Below, in pieces: positions 36,115-44,494 of a stretch of 64,000 nt of DNA (position 1 is its first letter; the number at the start of each line of letters is the position of its first letter). The position numbers were made by a program, and so were the translations under genes. The notes beneath the pieces were generated by a model. The model worked only from the letters and a program-made list of their open reading frames with translations. It was not told the DNA's origin and made no database searches. This stretch comes from Balneolaceae bacterium (GTDB taxonomy: Bacteria; Bacteroidota; Rhodothermia; Balneolales; Balneolaceae): NCBI GenBank assembly GCA_020832415.1, contig JAFIES010000141.1, positions 62,001 through 126,000 on the forward strand, in the 5' to 3' direction.

Positions 36115-37521
36115 TTATGCTGTTTGAAGATTTTTATAGTTTGCAAAATCGTCTTCAATCAGTGCTACATCAAATCCTGCTCTCTTCAACAGGGCTGATG
36201 CCACAGCTGATCGTCCGCCTGTCTGGCAGTGAACGAATAGCTTTTTATCTCTTGGCAGTTCTTCTTTTTTCGGCAGTAATCGTGTGTGAGCAATATTCAG
36301 GGCACCTTCTACATGTGCTTCTCCATACTCTGAACCTTTTCTCACATCAAGAACTGCTTCATTCTCTTTGAGTTCTGTAATGCGTTCGAATGTTACTGTT
36401 TCCAGCGTATCGATTTCACCGCCTTGCTCTTTGTACATCTGCAGATCTCTTGGTGTTACAAAACCGGCAACCTTATCGAGACCAATATTGTAAAGATCGA
36501 GAACGGCTTCTTTTACCTGATGATCATTCACTACAAGATAGATCTCTTCATCTTCTGTGATGTACGATCCTGCTACAGTATTAAACTGCTTGTTTAGTGG
36601 TGAAAGAAGTGAGCCGGGAATGTGTCCTGCGGCGTATTCATTTCTCTCGCGGGTATCAAGAAGTACTGCATTCTCTTTATCTGCGATGCCTTTCAGCTCT
36701 TTAATGGTGAGCCTCTTTGGCTGTGGTAATCCACCAATCAATGCCGGACCTATTTTGTTATCGCGCTTCATTCGGGCAAAATAGAGTGGTGGCTCAGGCT
36801 GACCTTCAAGAATAAACTTCACAAAGCTATCTTCTGAAGTGGCAGATTTGAGAGAGTTGTTGTATCTCAGCTCATAACCAACTGTAGTTTCCGGAATTGC
36901 ACCCAGGGCTTTTCCACAGGCACTACCGGCACCGTGTCCCGGCCAGATTTGCATATACTCAGGCATTTTTTTGAACTCTTCAACTGTTTTGTAGAGTGTA
37001 CGGGCTGAGGGCTCCATTACATCTGCCATACCGGCGGCTGATTCAAGAAGATCCGGACGACCTACATCACCTACGAATACAAAATCGCCGGTTGCCATAC
37101 CCATGGGCTCATCAGCAGCGGCTCCGTCTGTAATCAGAAATGTTAAATGCTCGGGTGTGTGGCCGGGTGTGTGCCACGCTTTAATGGTGATATTTCCAAC
37201 TTTGAAAAAGTCACCATCTTTCATCAGTTCATAGTCATAGTCGCTGTCTTTCAGCCACTCATATTTCCAGTCTTTGTCACCTTCGTCTGATGCATACACT
37301 TTTACACCTCTCTCGGCAAATTCGCGAAGACCTGAAATATAATCTGCGTGAATGTGCGTATCTGTTGCTGCAACAATAGTAAGATTTTGTTTTGCAGCGT
37401 GATCGATGTACTGATCGATGTCTCTCATCGGATCAATTACAACTGCAGTGCCGTTGGCCTGACAGCCGATTAAGTATGCATATTGTGCGAGTTTTTCGTC
37501 AAAGAATTGTTTGAAATACAT
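36115..37521 (-). CDS. CstB-like persulfide dioxygenase with pseudo-rhodanese and rhodanese domains
   Basis: 468 residues. The N-terminal metallo-beta-lactamase domain (about 1-250) holds the metal motifs THIHADY, WHTPGHTPEH and GDVGRPDL of the ETHE1/persulfide dioxygenase group. A first rhodanese-like domain (about 265-360; VLLDTRERNEYAAGHIPGS) has no active-site Cys: its loop reads VVNDHQVK. The last rhodanese domain (about 375-468) has an intact loop, VHCQTGGRS. This dioxygenase, pseudo-rhodanese, rhodanese order is that of staphylococcal CstB, which converts low-molecular-weight persulfides to thiosulfate. AAGGAG sits 7 nt before the start. It follows the two yeeE genes on the same strand (62-nt gap). 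Confidence 0.92.
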   Translation of the reverse strand: MYFKQFFDEKLAQYAYLIGCQANGTAVVIDPMRDIDQYIDHAAKQNLTIVAATDTHIHADYISGLREFAERGVKVYASDEGDKDWKYEWLKDSDYDYELMKDGDFFKVGNITIKAWHTPGHTPEHLTFLITDGAAADEPMGMATGDFVFVGDVGRPDLLESAAGMADVMEPSARTLYKTVEEFKKMPEYMQIWPGHGAGSACGKALGAIPETTVGYELRYNNSLKSATSEDSFVKFILEGQPEPPLYFARMKRDNKIGPALIGGLPQPKRLTIKELKGIADKENAVLLDTRERNEYAAGHIPGSLLSPLNKQFNTVAGSYITEDEEIYLVVNDHQVKEAVLDLYNIGLDKVAGFVTPRDLQMYKEQGGEIDTLETVTFERITELKENEAVLDVRKGSEYGEAHVEGALNIAHTRLLPKKEELPRDKKLFVHCQTGGRSAVASALLKRAGFDVALIEDDFANYKNLQTA

Positions 37522-37583
37522 GTTTATTTCTCCTTAGTGTTTTGTTTTGTTTTTGATACTCTTTGTGATAAATCCCTCGAATC

Positions 37584-38009
37584 TTAATGAGGTATTTTAT
37601 CTCTTAAAATCCCATAGGTATATGTGCCGGCAAGTGCGGCAAGTATTGGAATCACCATAATAGTGAGTCCGCTTCCAAGCAGGGCAAACATCGGGCCGGG
37701 GCATGCTCCTAAAAGCGCCCATCCAAGGCCAAACATTGATCCGCCAATCAGGTATCGTTTTACCTGCGATGCATCTTTAGGGGGAATCGAAATAGGATTG
37801 CCCTGTGCATCTTTCATATTATTTCGTTTGATGATCTGAACAGAGATAATACCGACAACTACTGCAAGGCCGATAATTCCGTACATGTGAAATGCATCAA
37901 ACCGAAACATCTCCTGGATTCTGAACCAGGATACCACTTCTGATTTCATCAGCACAAAACCAAACGCCGTGCCGATCAATAAATATTTTAGATATTCTGA
38001 AAATTTCAT
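37584..38009 (-). CDS. YeeE/YedE-family half transporter (second subunit)
   Basis: 141 residues with about four transmembrane helices. It carries the sulfur-transporter motif GACPGP, with a conserved Cys, near FGLGWALLGACPGPMFALLG. Full-length YeeE proteins move thiosulfate through a path lined by such cysteines; here the protein is split into two short polypeptides encoded 13 nt apart, like the PmpA/PmpB type pairs. Being between the first half gene and the CstB-like gene, it likely moves thiosulfate or another reduced sulfur species. Direction of transport cannot be told. Confidence 0.87.
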   Translation of the reverse strand: MKFSEYLKYLLIGTAFGFVLMKSEVVSWFRIQEMFRFDAFHMYGIIGLAVVVGIISVQIIKRNNMKDAQGNPISIPPKDASQVKRYLIGGSMFGLGWALLGACPGPMFALLGSGLTIMVIPILAALAGTYTYGILRDKIPH

Positions 38010-38022
38010 AGCTAATCGTTGT

Positions 38023-38586
38023 TTAGGATAAGATGATTGGATAGATGAACCATGTCATAAGCAGGCCGCCGATAAAGAAACCGATTACCGCTATGAGTGA
38101 TGCAAGCTGGAGGTCAGACAAACCGGATATGGCATGACCTGATGTACATCCACCCGCATATCGCGCGCCAAAGCCTACCAAAAAACCGCCCAAAATAAGC
38201 ACGATTAATCCCGGAACTGTTCCCAAAGCACCCCAGGTAAAGAGATCATCCGGCACAAGGCCATTAAAATCCTGAATACCCATTGCCTGCAAATCTGCAA
38301 TTGTAGATTGTGCCAATGCAATTGGCTCGGGATTGGCAAATACAAAGCCGCCTAAAAAACCGCCTAAAACTGAACCAACTAAAAATGTAATGTTCCATTT
38401 ACCGGCTTTTTTCCAGTCGTAATTAAAGAACTCTACATTACCAAAGTTGCATGCGGCGCAGGCGTGCCGAAGATTGGCTGATACGCCAAACATCTTGCCG
38501 CCCAGCAGCAAAAGAACCGGTACTGTTAACCCGATAATGGGGCCGGCCACGTACCAGGGCCAGGGTTGATATAGAATGTCAAACAT
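38023..38586 (-). CDS. YeeE/YedE-family half transporter (first subunit)
   Basis: 187 residues with about four to five transmembrane helices. The diagnostic motif is [20 protein letters not shown], containing the conserved Cys of the thiosulfate-conducting YeeE fold. A second cysteine pair occurs in [15 protein letters not shown]. It is the first gene of the yeeE-yeeE-cstB run and is preceded by a perfect ACTTGT-CAAT-ACAAGT palindrome 57 nt upstream of its start. The combination with the second half gene presumably forms one pore. Confidence 0.88.
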   Translation of the reverse strand: MFDILYQPWPWYVAGPIIGLTVPVLLLLGGKMFGVSANLRHACAACNFGNVEFFNYDWKKAGKWNITFLVGSVLGGFLGGFVFANPEPIALAQSTIADLQAMGIQDFNGLVPDDLFTWGALGTVPGLIVLILGGFLVGFGARYAGGCTSGHAISGLSDLQLASLIAVIGFFIGGLLMTWFIYPIILS

Positions 38587-38642
38587 GATTTAAATTCATT
38601 TTGTGTTTTTGTTTCTGAGGTAAATATATAACAAATGTAACT

Positions 38643-38658
38643 ACTTGTCAATACAAGT
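38643..38658. promoter_or_regulatory. Palindromic operator candidate A, upstream of yeeE-yeeE-cstB
   Basis: ACTTGT-CAAT-ACAAGT, with perfect six-base arms, located 57-72 nt upstream of the first YeeE gene. The GT-N4-AC core matches what is known of HutC-type GntR operators. Three related sites occur at 39977, 41532 and 48758. Confidence 0.5.
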
Positions 38659-38670
38659 TGAATTCTTTTC

Positions 38671-39930
38671 TTACGCTCTTCCTTTAAGCATTCCCTCCCA
38701 ATACATTATGGGGAGTAAATCTTTCTTCATATGATACATCGATCGCCTCTCTTTCATCTGATTGATAGGAAAAGAGGGCGTTATTTTGTTGTTGTAATCA
38801 AATTCTGCGAGTATCAGCTTGCCAAAACCTGTTATCAACGGGCATGACCCATATCCATCATAAGATAGCGACGTATCGGTAGTGCCAGATTTAAGCAAAG
38901 CTACCAGATTACCTGTAACCACACGAGACTGCTTGCGTACAGCTGCTCCGGTTTTCGCATTTGGCGTACTGCCGGCATCACCAAGGGAAAATATGTTCGG
39001 ATATTTGTTGTGCTGCAAGCTATGCTTGTCAACATCCACCCAGCCTTCAGCATCTGCCAGCGGACTCATTTTAATAAAATCAGGCGAACTTTGAGGCGGA
39101 GTTACGTGTAGCATATCAAACTTTATTTCGGCCTGATCTGTCACTTTTCCATCTTTGTAGATATCATAAACAGCGATCTTCTTTTCTGCTTTAATAGCTT
39201 TCAAATTGTGGAAAAATTTTGGTTCCACTCCATACCTTTTCACTACGGGACCTAATGCCTCAGCCACCTCTTTAACTCCAAATATCACAGAACCTCCGGT
39301 AGTAAACTGCACATTAATATTGTTCAGATCTCCACGCTTTCTCCAGGTATCTGATGCGAGATACATTATTTTCTGAGGCGCACCCCCGCACTTAAACTTA
39401 GTGTTTGGCTGGGTAAACAGCGCCGTACCACTCTTGGTATTTTTAATACACTCCTGCACATAATCAAGGCTTCTGTAGGAGTAGATACTGCAGATGCCAT
39501 TCGTGCCCAAATTTTCAGCAAGTCCATCTACCTTATCCCAGTCAACCTGAATGCCGGGCGCCACTACAAGATATTCATAGGATATGATGCGCCCGCCGGC
39601 TGTTTCAACACTGTTCTGATCCGGATGAAATGCCACAACACTATCTTTAATCCAGGCTACGTTTTTGGGGATTACATCCTCCATCAGCTTTTTGGATTTC
39701 TCCTTATTAAATACTCCGGCCGCGTTGAATGTCCACATCGGCTGATAGTAGTGAACTTCAGATGGCTCAATGATAGCTATATCGTTTTCTGACAATTTTT
39801 TTCTAAGCTGAGCAGCAACGGTAATTCCGGCTGAGCCGCCCCCGATGATCAGTATTTGATGATGTGTGGTAAATGGCAATGATTTGTCTCCTTTCACATC
39901 CTTACCCGAAATTGTGTGTAATGTCTTCAT
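38671..39930 (-). CDS. sqr: Sulfide:quinone oxidoreductase-like flavoprotein
   Basis: 419 residues from the ATG at 39930 (an upstream start at 39975 would run to within 2 nt of the operator palindrome). The FAD-binding motif is ILIIGGGSAGITVAAQLRK. Further SQR features are HYYQPMWTF, EYLVVAPGIQ, two candidate redox cysteines in TNGICSIYS and TKFKCGGAPQK, and the C-terminal FAD segment FSLGDAGSTPNAKTGAAVRKQ. It resembles the type II (mitochondrial SQOR-like) group. It oxidises sulfide to a persulfide and reduces quinone at the inner membrane, feeding the CstB-like enzyme and, via quinol, oxidases such as the CydAB encoded nearby. Confidence 0.9.
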   Translation of the reverse strand: MKTLHTISGKDVKGDKSLPFTTHHQILIIGGGSAGITVAAQLRKKLSENDIAIIEPSEVHYYQPMWTFNAAGVFNKEKSKKLMEDVIPKNVAWIKDSVVAFHPDQNSVETAGGRIISYEYLVVAPGIQVDWDKVDGLAENLGTNGICSIYSYRSLDYVQECIKNTKSGTALFTQPNTKFKCGGAPQKIMYLASDTWRKRGDLNNINVQFTTGGSVIFGVKEVAEALGPVVKRYGVEPKFFHNLKAIKAEKKIAVYDIYKDGKVTDQAEIKFDMLHVTPPQSSPDFIKMSPLADAEGWVDVDKHSLQHNKYPNIFSLGDAGSTPNAKTGAAVRKQSRVVTGNLVALLKSGTTDTSLSYDGYGSCPLITGFGKLILAEFDYNNKITPSFPINQMKERRSMYHMKKDLLPIMYWEGMLKGRA

Positions 39931-39976
39931 AATTTTTTGATTCGTTGAGAGGTATTCCATAAATATAACTAACAAT

Positions 39977-39992
39977 ACATGTTAATACAAGT
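39977..39992. promoter_or_regulatory. Palindromic operator candidate B, between sqr and gntR
   Basis: ACATGT-TAAT-ACAAGT. The palindrome extends outward to ten-base arms (39973-39982 and 39987-39996) with one mismatch. It is 47 nt from the sqr start on one side and 55 nt from the gntR start on the other, so it could control both. Confidence 0.55.
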
Positions 39993-40046
39993 ATTGTTGT
40001 TTTGTTATTTTCTTTGTAGATTCAAATAAAAATTTTAGAAATCATT

Positions 40047-40832
40047 ATGATGTTAAAAGAAGGAGTACCCCGTCACTTACAAATTTCACAATGGCTGCGC
40101 CAACAGATTGAATCCGGCGTTTTCAAACCGGAGGACAAGCTCCCTTCTGAGAACGAACTTGCCGGCAAATTTGATGTAAGCCGTGTTACAGTTCGCCGGG
40201 CCTTACAATCACTCGAGAGTGAATCGATTATTTATCGCTGCCAGGGGCTGGGATCTTTCGTGAGCGATGGCCGTGTATCGCAAAATCTTGTGAAACTGAC
40301 CGACTTTAATGAGGACATGTCGCAAGCCGGACTTCAGCCATCATCCGAAGTTAAACTTTTTAAAACTGTAGAAGCCCCCGACTGGCTTGCAGAAATGCTC
40401 AATATTGAACAGGGAAATAAGGTTCTTCAGATTGATCGCCTCAGAAAAGGTGATGGCGAACCGATAGCCTTCGACAGCACCTGGCTTCCCATATTTTACG
40501 GACAGCTTCTCGATGAGAAAAAGCTGCAAGACTCTACCATTTACGATCTTCTCGAGCAAGACTACGACATCTCTGTTATAAAAGGATGTTACAGGATGTC
40601 GGCCGAGGCAGCCGATGAGCAACTCGCCATAGAACTTGATGTTGAAGCAGGCTCACCGCTTTTTCTGATCGACAGAATGACTTACACCATCGGCAACAAA
40701 CCGCTCTACTACCAAAAGCGATACTACCGAAACGATAAGGTAATTTACGAAATGACCCTTGAACGATCGGCCGATGGCGCCCCCGGCGACCAGATGCCAC
40801 TGAAAGAGTTCACACCCGTTTTTAAATCATAA
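40047..40832 (+). CDS. GntR-family (HutC-type) transcriptional regulator with UTRA domain
   Basis: 261 residues. The N-terminal winged helix-turn-helix (about 8-75) has the GntR signature LPSENELAGKFDVSRVTVRRAL and the wing GLGSFV. The UTRA effector domain (about 95-240; VLQIDRLRKGDGEPIAFDSTWLP, PLFLIDRMTY) defines the HutC subfamily. Effectors of known members are small metabolites; here the surrounding sqr, yeeE and cstB genes suggest a sulfur-related or thiol signal, which is inference. The palindrome 55 nt upstream suits autoregulation. It is divergent from sqr and followed 10 nt later by the DsrE-like gene. Confidence 0.92.
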   Translation: MMLKEGVPRHLQISQWLRQQIESGVFKPEDKLPSENELAGKFDVSRVTVRRALQSLESESIIYRCQGLGSFVSDGRVSQNLVKLTDFNEDMSQAGLQPSSEVKLFKTVEAPDWLAEMLNIEQGNKVLQIDRLRKGDGEPIAFDSTWLPIFYGQLLDEKKLQDSTIYDLLEQDYDISVIKGCYRMSAEAADEQLAIELDVEAGSPLFLIDRMTYTIGNKPLYYQKRYYRNDKVIYEMTLERSADGAPGDQMPLKEFTPVFKS

Positions 40833-40842
40833 ATAACTAATC

Positions 40843-41259
40843 ATGTATATACTATTCTTAGCCTTAACACTCATTATGACTGACCTGAACAGCAATCAAC
40901 ATCAAGATGAACTATTTCTTGTTCTCACATCCGGTGATCAAGAAACACAAATGATGGCGATGGTTCTCGCCACACAATCTGCAAATCAGGATGTTCCTGT
41001 TCGCATTTTACTCTGCAGCGAAGCAGGCTATCTTGGTATCGAAAGAACTGAATCCAGAGAGTTCAAACCTGCCGGCCGCTCCCCGAAAGATCTTCTCAAC
41101 GGACTAATGCAAAGAGGAGTTATTGTTGAAGTTTGCGGAATATTCCTTCCAAACCGTGAACTCTCTGAACAAGATCTTACTGAAGGCATAACCGTGGCAA
41201 GTCCGCCTGAAGTGGCAGAATATATGAAAGGCGAGTCTGTCAGGTACTTTACATTTTAG
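40843..41259 (+). CDS. DsrE-like small sulfur-relay protein
   Basis: 138 residues (127 if the ATG at 40876 is used, which removes a short hydrophobic start lacking positive charges). The fold resembles DsrE/peroxiredoxin-like proteins: ELFLVLTSGDQETQMMAMVLATQSA, VRILLCSEAGYLGI, then LLNGLMQRGVIVEVCGIFLPN with a Cys in the position that carries persulfide in this family, and a short end. Such proteins pass sulfane sulfur between enzymes. It is encoded directly after the GntR regulator and next to sqr, which supports that role. The start is uncertain. Confidence 0.78.
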   Translation: MYILFLALTLIMTDLNSNQHQDELFLVLTSGDQETQMMAMVLATQSANQDVPVRILLCSEAGYLGIERTESREFKPAGRSPKDLLNGLMQRGVIVEVCGIFLPNRELSEQDLTEGITVASPPEVAEYMKGESVRYFTF

Positions 41260-41572
41260 GTTGCAGCAGATGTAATTCCCGGTTCTAACTAATTCAGTCT
41301 TTTTGTTTCTCCATAAAGCCTTCTCCTTATGAGAGGGGTACTAATTGCTGTAACCTGCATTTGTATCCTGGATTCTCATGAGAAACTTGCACAGGGCTTT
41401 TATGCAGACACCTTGCCCTGTTTATATCCACTCGAAGCCGCGCCCATCCAATAAAAGTATTGTATTACTGATCCTGATACATGTCATAGCAAATTTCGAT
41501 TTGAAAAGTGCTAGTAATAAGGCAATCTTTCTCTTGTCTTAACAAGTAATAACAATATAAATATACATCAAC
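41260..41572. other. Intergenic region upstream of prx with terminator-like hairpin and palindromes
   Basis: 313 nt. ACAGGGC (41391-41397) pairs with GCCCTGT (41415-41421) and may terminate the gntR-dsrE transcript, though the T run is short. A perfect 12-nt palindrome, TTCTCATGAGAA, sits at 41373-41384. Operator candidate C lies at 41532-41547. No coding frame is evident. Confidence 0.45.
41532..41547. promoter_or_regulatory. Palindromic operator candidate C, upstream of prx
   Basis: TCTTGT-CTTA-ACAAGT; the central CTTGT/ACAAG arms are perfect. It ends 25 nt before the peroxiredoxin start codon, near where a promoter or early leader would be. Confidence 0.45.
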
Positions 41573-42220
41573 ATGGAAGATCAAAAAACAATAGCAATGC
41601 CCAGACTCAACGAAAGGGCGCCAGATTTTGAAGCAAAAACCACACAAGGTGTTAAATCACTTGATGACTACGAAGGCAAATGGCTGGTGTTATTTTCCCA
41701 CCCGGCTGATTTCACACCCGTATGTACTACTGAATTTATTGGATTTGCTGAATATGCGGATCAATTCAAAGAGCTGAACACAGAGCTTTTAGGGCTCTCA
41801 ATCGACAGTACCCACTCACACTTAGCGTGGGTGCGAAATATCAAAGAAAAATTTGGGGTGGAAATTCCTTTCCCAATTATCGAAGATCTGTCAATGAAAG
41901 TTGCCCATGCATACGGAATGATTCAACCCGGCGCCAGTGATACCTCTGCAGTTCGCACCACATTTATTATCGACGATAAAGGGATTCTCAGGGCAATGCT
42001 CTATTATCCTATGACCAACGGACGCTCCGTTAAGGAAGTTCTGCGACTCGTTAAGTCGCTGCAAACCTCCGATGAGCACAAAATTGCCACTCCGGAAGGC
42101 TGGGAACCCGGAGATAAGGTAATTGTGCCGCCACCCGCAACTGCAGAAGAGGCAGAAAAACGAATGGATGAGGGTTATGAATGCATTGACTGGTATTTCT
42201 GCAGAAAAGACCTCAACTAA
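41573..42220 (+). CDS. Prx6-type peroxiredoxin with extra C-terminal cysteines
   Basis: 215 residues. The peroxidatic Cys51 is in HPADFTPVCTTEF, with the conserved Arg further on (RTTFIIDDKGILRAMLYYP). The C-terminal arm ends in YECIDWYFCRKDL, giving Cys204 and Cys210, close to the Cys50/Cys207/Cys213 arrangement of the archaeal Aeropyrum thioredoxin peroxidase. It should reduce hydrogen peroxide or organic peroxides and could also handle persulfides. The gene is preceded by a palindrome related to those in front of yeeE and sqr, and followed by a terminator hairpin. Confidence 0.93.
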   Translation: MEDQKTIAMPRLNERAPDFEAKTTQGVKSLDDYEGKWLVLFSHPADFTPVCTTEFIGFAEYADQFKELNTELLGLSIDSTHSHLAWVRNIKEKFGVEIPFPIIEDLSMKVAHAYGMIQPGASDTSAVRTTFIIDDKGILRAMLYYPMTNGRSVKEVLRLVKSLQTSDEHKIATPEGWEPGDKVIVPPPATAEEAEKRMDEGYECIDWYFCRKDLN

Positions 42221-42249
42221 TCGTACCTAAATTCCCAATCCATCGAGTT

Positions 42250-42283
42250 AAAAAAGACAGGGCACATCTCCCTGTCTTTTTTT
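42250..42283. terminator. Bidirectional terminator, copy next to prx
   Basis: AAAAAAGACAGGG pairs with CCCTGTCTTTTTT around a six-base loop, with A and T runs on both sides. It ends the prx transcript. An identical hairpin at 42762-42795 ends the cydC transcript on the other strand. Confidence 0.85.
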
Positions 42284-42338
42284 ATTACTATACGCTCTTA
42301 AAACACTGCTATTAAATTAGCTGAGTTAACTCTTCACA
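42250..42338. repeat. 89-bp direct repeat, copy 1
   Basis: It matches 42762-42850 with two substitutions (87 of 89). It contains the terminator hairpin plus a copy of the last codons and stop region of cydC. It abuts the left end of the 423-bp element exactly. Confidence 0.9.
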
Positions 42339-42761
42339 CCTGACTTCCGCACTTTTTTACTTTACAATTTTCAGGTATTGATAATCAACGAGTTGCGAGT
42401 CTTTAAAGAACATTTCAGGTGTCCCAAAACCATTTCAACCCTCCAAAAAGGTGGGAAGCTCAACTCTGAAATAAGGCTCTGCGGCCTTGAATTCCCGGTT
42501 CGTAAGGCGGTGCAGTGCTTTACGAATCCTAAGCCACGCAGGAAGTGATTGTGCCATGATGTTGTAGTTTAAAAGGCGGGGCCTTGGATTCGTTCTGCAC
42601 AGCCGAAGCGAACGCCTCGGGAATTCATCGCCTTGACTTTTTGCTCCTTTTGGGTCAAGCCAAAAGGAGAGGAAAGATGTCACCAGTATCCATGCTTATT
42701 GTTGAGATATTCAATCAAAAAATAGAAATTCCAGAATAGGTGTCCCGATGCGGAAGTCAGG
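42339..42761. mobile_element. 423-bp non-coding element with 13-bp terminal inverted repeats
   Basis: The ends are CCTGACTTCCGCA (42339-42351) and TGCGGAAGTCAGG (42749-42761), a perfect 13-bp inverted pair. Inside are a strong hairpin, CTCCTTTTGG and CCAAAAGGAG (42644-42669), of a type dispersed in Bacteroidota genomes, and a direct repeat AGGTGTCCC (42417 and 42738). No transposase is encoded. An 82-codon open frame over 42435-42683 lacks protein character. It is flanked without a gap by 89-bp direct repeats, so it looks like a non-autonomous (MITE-like) insertion or a repair-mediated capture. Confidence 0.6.
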
Positions 42762-42850
42762 AAAAAAGACAGGGCACATCTCCCTGTCTTTTTTTATTAC
42801 TATACGCTCTTAAAACACTACTATTAAATTAGCTGAGCTAACTCTTCACA
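42762..42850. repeat. 89-bp direct repeat, copy 2 (includes cydC 3' end)
   Basis: This is the functional original: it contains the terminator hairpin (42762-42795) for the minus-strand cydC transcript and the last codons of cydC. It starts immediately at the right end of the 423-bp element. Confidence 0.9.
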
Positions 42851-44494
42851 TACAGCACCTTCCTTCATACTATATACCTTATCCACAGCAAAGTGCCTTC
42901 TGTTTTGATGCGTGATATGCAAAACCGTTTTCTTCTCGATCAATTCTTGAAGTGTTTGCATAATTTCGTCAGCCATCTCCCGGTCCAGATTGGAAAGAGG
43001 CTCATCCAGAATCCAAATAGGTGCATCTTTGAGGAGTGCTCTTGCTAAAGCTACTCTCTGTCTCTCTCCGCCACTCAATCTCAAGCCCAGCTCACCAACT
43101 TGTGTATTAAGACCTTCAGGCAACTTCTTTAATGTTTTGCTGAATCCAACTCGATTCAGTGCTCCAACCAAATCCGCATCCGATGCATCCGGATCTGCGA
43201 TTTTTAAGTTATTGCGCAATGAAGTATTAAACAGCCGAGTGTGCTGGCCGACAACGGTTATATATTTCCGAACATCAGAGCCTCTAAAGTTTTTAGTATT
43301 CAGACTTCCGATCCTTACTTCTCCTTTCCACGGCTCAAACCATTTAACTAAAAGATGAGCAATTGTGCTTTTTCCACACCCGGATGGCCCCATTAGAAGT
43401 GCATGCTCTCCGGAGTGGATCTGTAGATTTAATTCTTTAATTACCGGATTGCTGCCGTAGCCAAATGATACATTATCAAATACCACAGAAAATTTTTGCG
43501 GTTTAAAACTATCACCTCCGCTCTCCTTTAACACTTTATCGGGTGATGAAGTTACCTCTTTAATTCTCCCGGCCGCCTCTTTTGATTCAATATAGTGCTG
43601 AAGCGCGCTTCCAACCGGTTCCATAGCCTCGAATACTGAAAAAATACCAAGCACTATAGCTGTCATTACCAGCCCGCTAATTGCACCATCCAGAACCAAT
43701 GGCAGCAATAATATAAACGATATTGGCAAACTGGCGTTACTTAAAAAGGTGAACAACCCGGTATCCATTCCAAAAGCACCTGCTCTCTTGAGCTGGATAG
43801 CAGCCAACTCTTCAATTTTATCTTCGCCGATTCGTACCCACTCCCTGTGATATCCTGAAAATAACAGATCTGTTGCCCCCCGAACATGGTCATTCATATA
43901 TTGACTAAGCCCGGAGTGAGCAACGGATATATCCCTTGCGGATTTTCCTGCTTTATACCTGATAAAAACCGGCATTAAAAATGCATTCAGTACCATAAGA
44001 GTAAAAACAGTAAGTCCAAGGATTTGAGAATACCAACTGATAATAATGGCTGTAAGAACAATAAAGAAAAGTGCTGTGAGTACCGGAGCAATGGTTTTCA
44101 GATAAAATTCCTGCAGTTGATCCACATCATCGGAAAAGCGACTGAGCAGATCAGCCGAACGATACTGAATTGCTTTTCCCGGAAGAAGCGGTTCAAGTTT
44201 TTCATAAAAGTGAACCCTTAAATTTTTGAGTATTCTAAAGGTAAGATCGTGTGAGAAAAGACGCTCTGCATAACGAAAAGCAGCTCTGGAAATCCCAAAA
44301 AATCGTACCGCAACCAATACCAATATTAAATCTAATATAGGCGGACGTAGTGCTGCCCAGCTGATCAAGTAGCCGGACGCAGCTATCAACCCAACGCCTG
44401 TCATCACGGTTAAACTACCTAATAACAGAGAGAGTGAGGCCCTGCCCTTTAAATTCATAAGCTCGGAAAATACTTCACTAAAGTCTCTCATCAT
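42824..44494 (-). CDS. cydC: Thiol reductant ABC exporter subunit CydC
   Basis: 556 residues: six-helix ABC transmembrane domain (about 15-310) and C-terminal nucleotide-binding domain with Walker A MGPSGCGKST, ABC signature LSGGERQRVALARALL, Walker B IWILDEPLSNLD and a switch His in VLHITHQNRR. With CydD it exports cysteine or glutathione to the periplasm and is required for assembly of cytochrome bd. The start overlaps the cydD stop by ATGA. The last codons are duplicated in the downstream 89-bp repeat. Confidence 0.93.
   Translation of the reverse strand: MMRDFSEVFSELMNLKGRASLSLLLGSLTVMTGVGLIAASGYLISWAALRPPILDLILVLVAVRFFGISRAAFRYAERLFSHDLTFRILKNLRVHFYEKLEPLLPGKAIQYRSADLLSRFSDDVDQLQEFYLKTIAPVLTALFFIVLTAIIISWYSQILGLTVFTLMVLNAFLMPVFIRYKAGKSARDISVAHSGLSQYMNDHVRGATDLLFSGYHREWVRIGEDKIEELAAIQLKRAGAFGMDTGLFTFLSNASLPISFILLLPLVLDGAISGLVMTAIVLGIFSVFEAMEPVGSALQHYIESKEAAGRIKEVTSSPDKVLKESGGDSFKPQKFSVVFDNVSFGYGSNPVIKELNLQIHSGEHALLMGPSGCGKSTIAHLLVKWFEPWKGEVRIGSLNTKNFRGSDVRKYITVVGQHTRLFNTSLRNNLKIADPDASDADLVGALNRVGFSKTLKKLPEGLNTQVGELGLRLSGGERQRVALARALLKDAPIWILDEPLSNLDREMADEIMQTLQELIEKKTVLHITHQNRRHFAVDKVYSMKEGAVCEELAQLI

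Larger units (their letters stand above)
42221..42823. other. Prx-cydC intergenic region with element-like insertion
   Basis: 603 nt between the convergent prx and cydC genes. It is made of an 89-bp direct repeat, a 423-bp element with terminal inverted repeats and most of the second copy of the direct repeat, all listed separately. Without the insertion the two genes would share a single bidirectional terminator. Confidence 0.7.

Noticed and set aside
42435-42683. An 82-codon minus-strand open frame inside the 423-bp element
   Set aside because: It runs through the hairpin repeat, is rich in Arg, Pro and Leu without domain features, and such frames recur in dispersed non-coding repeats.
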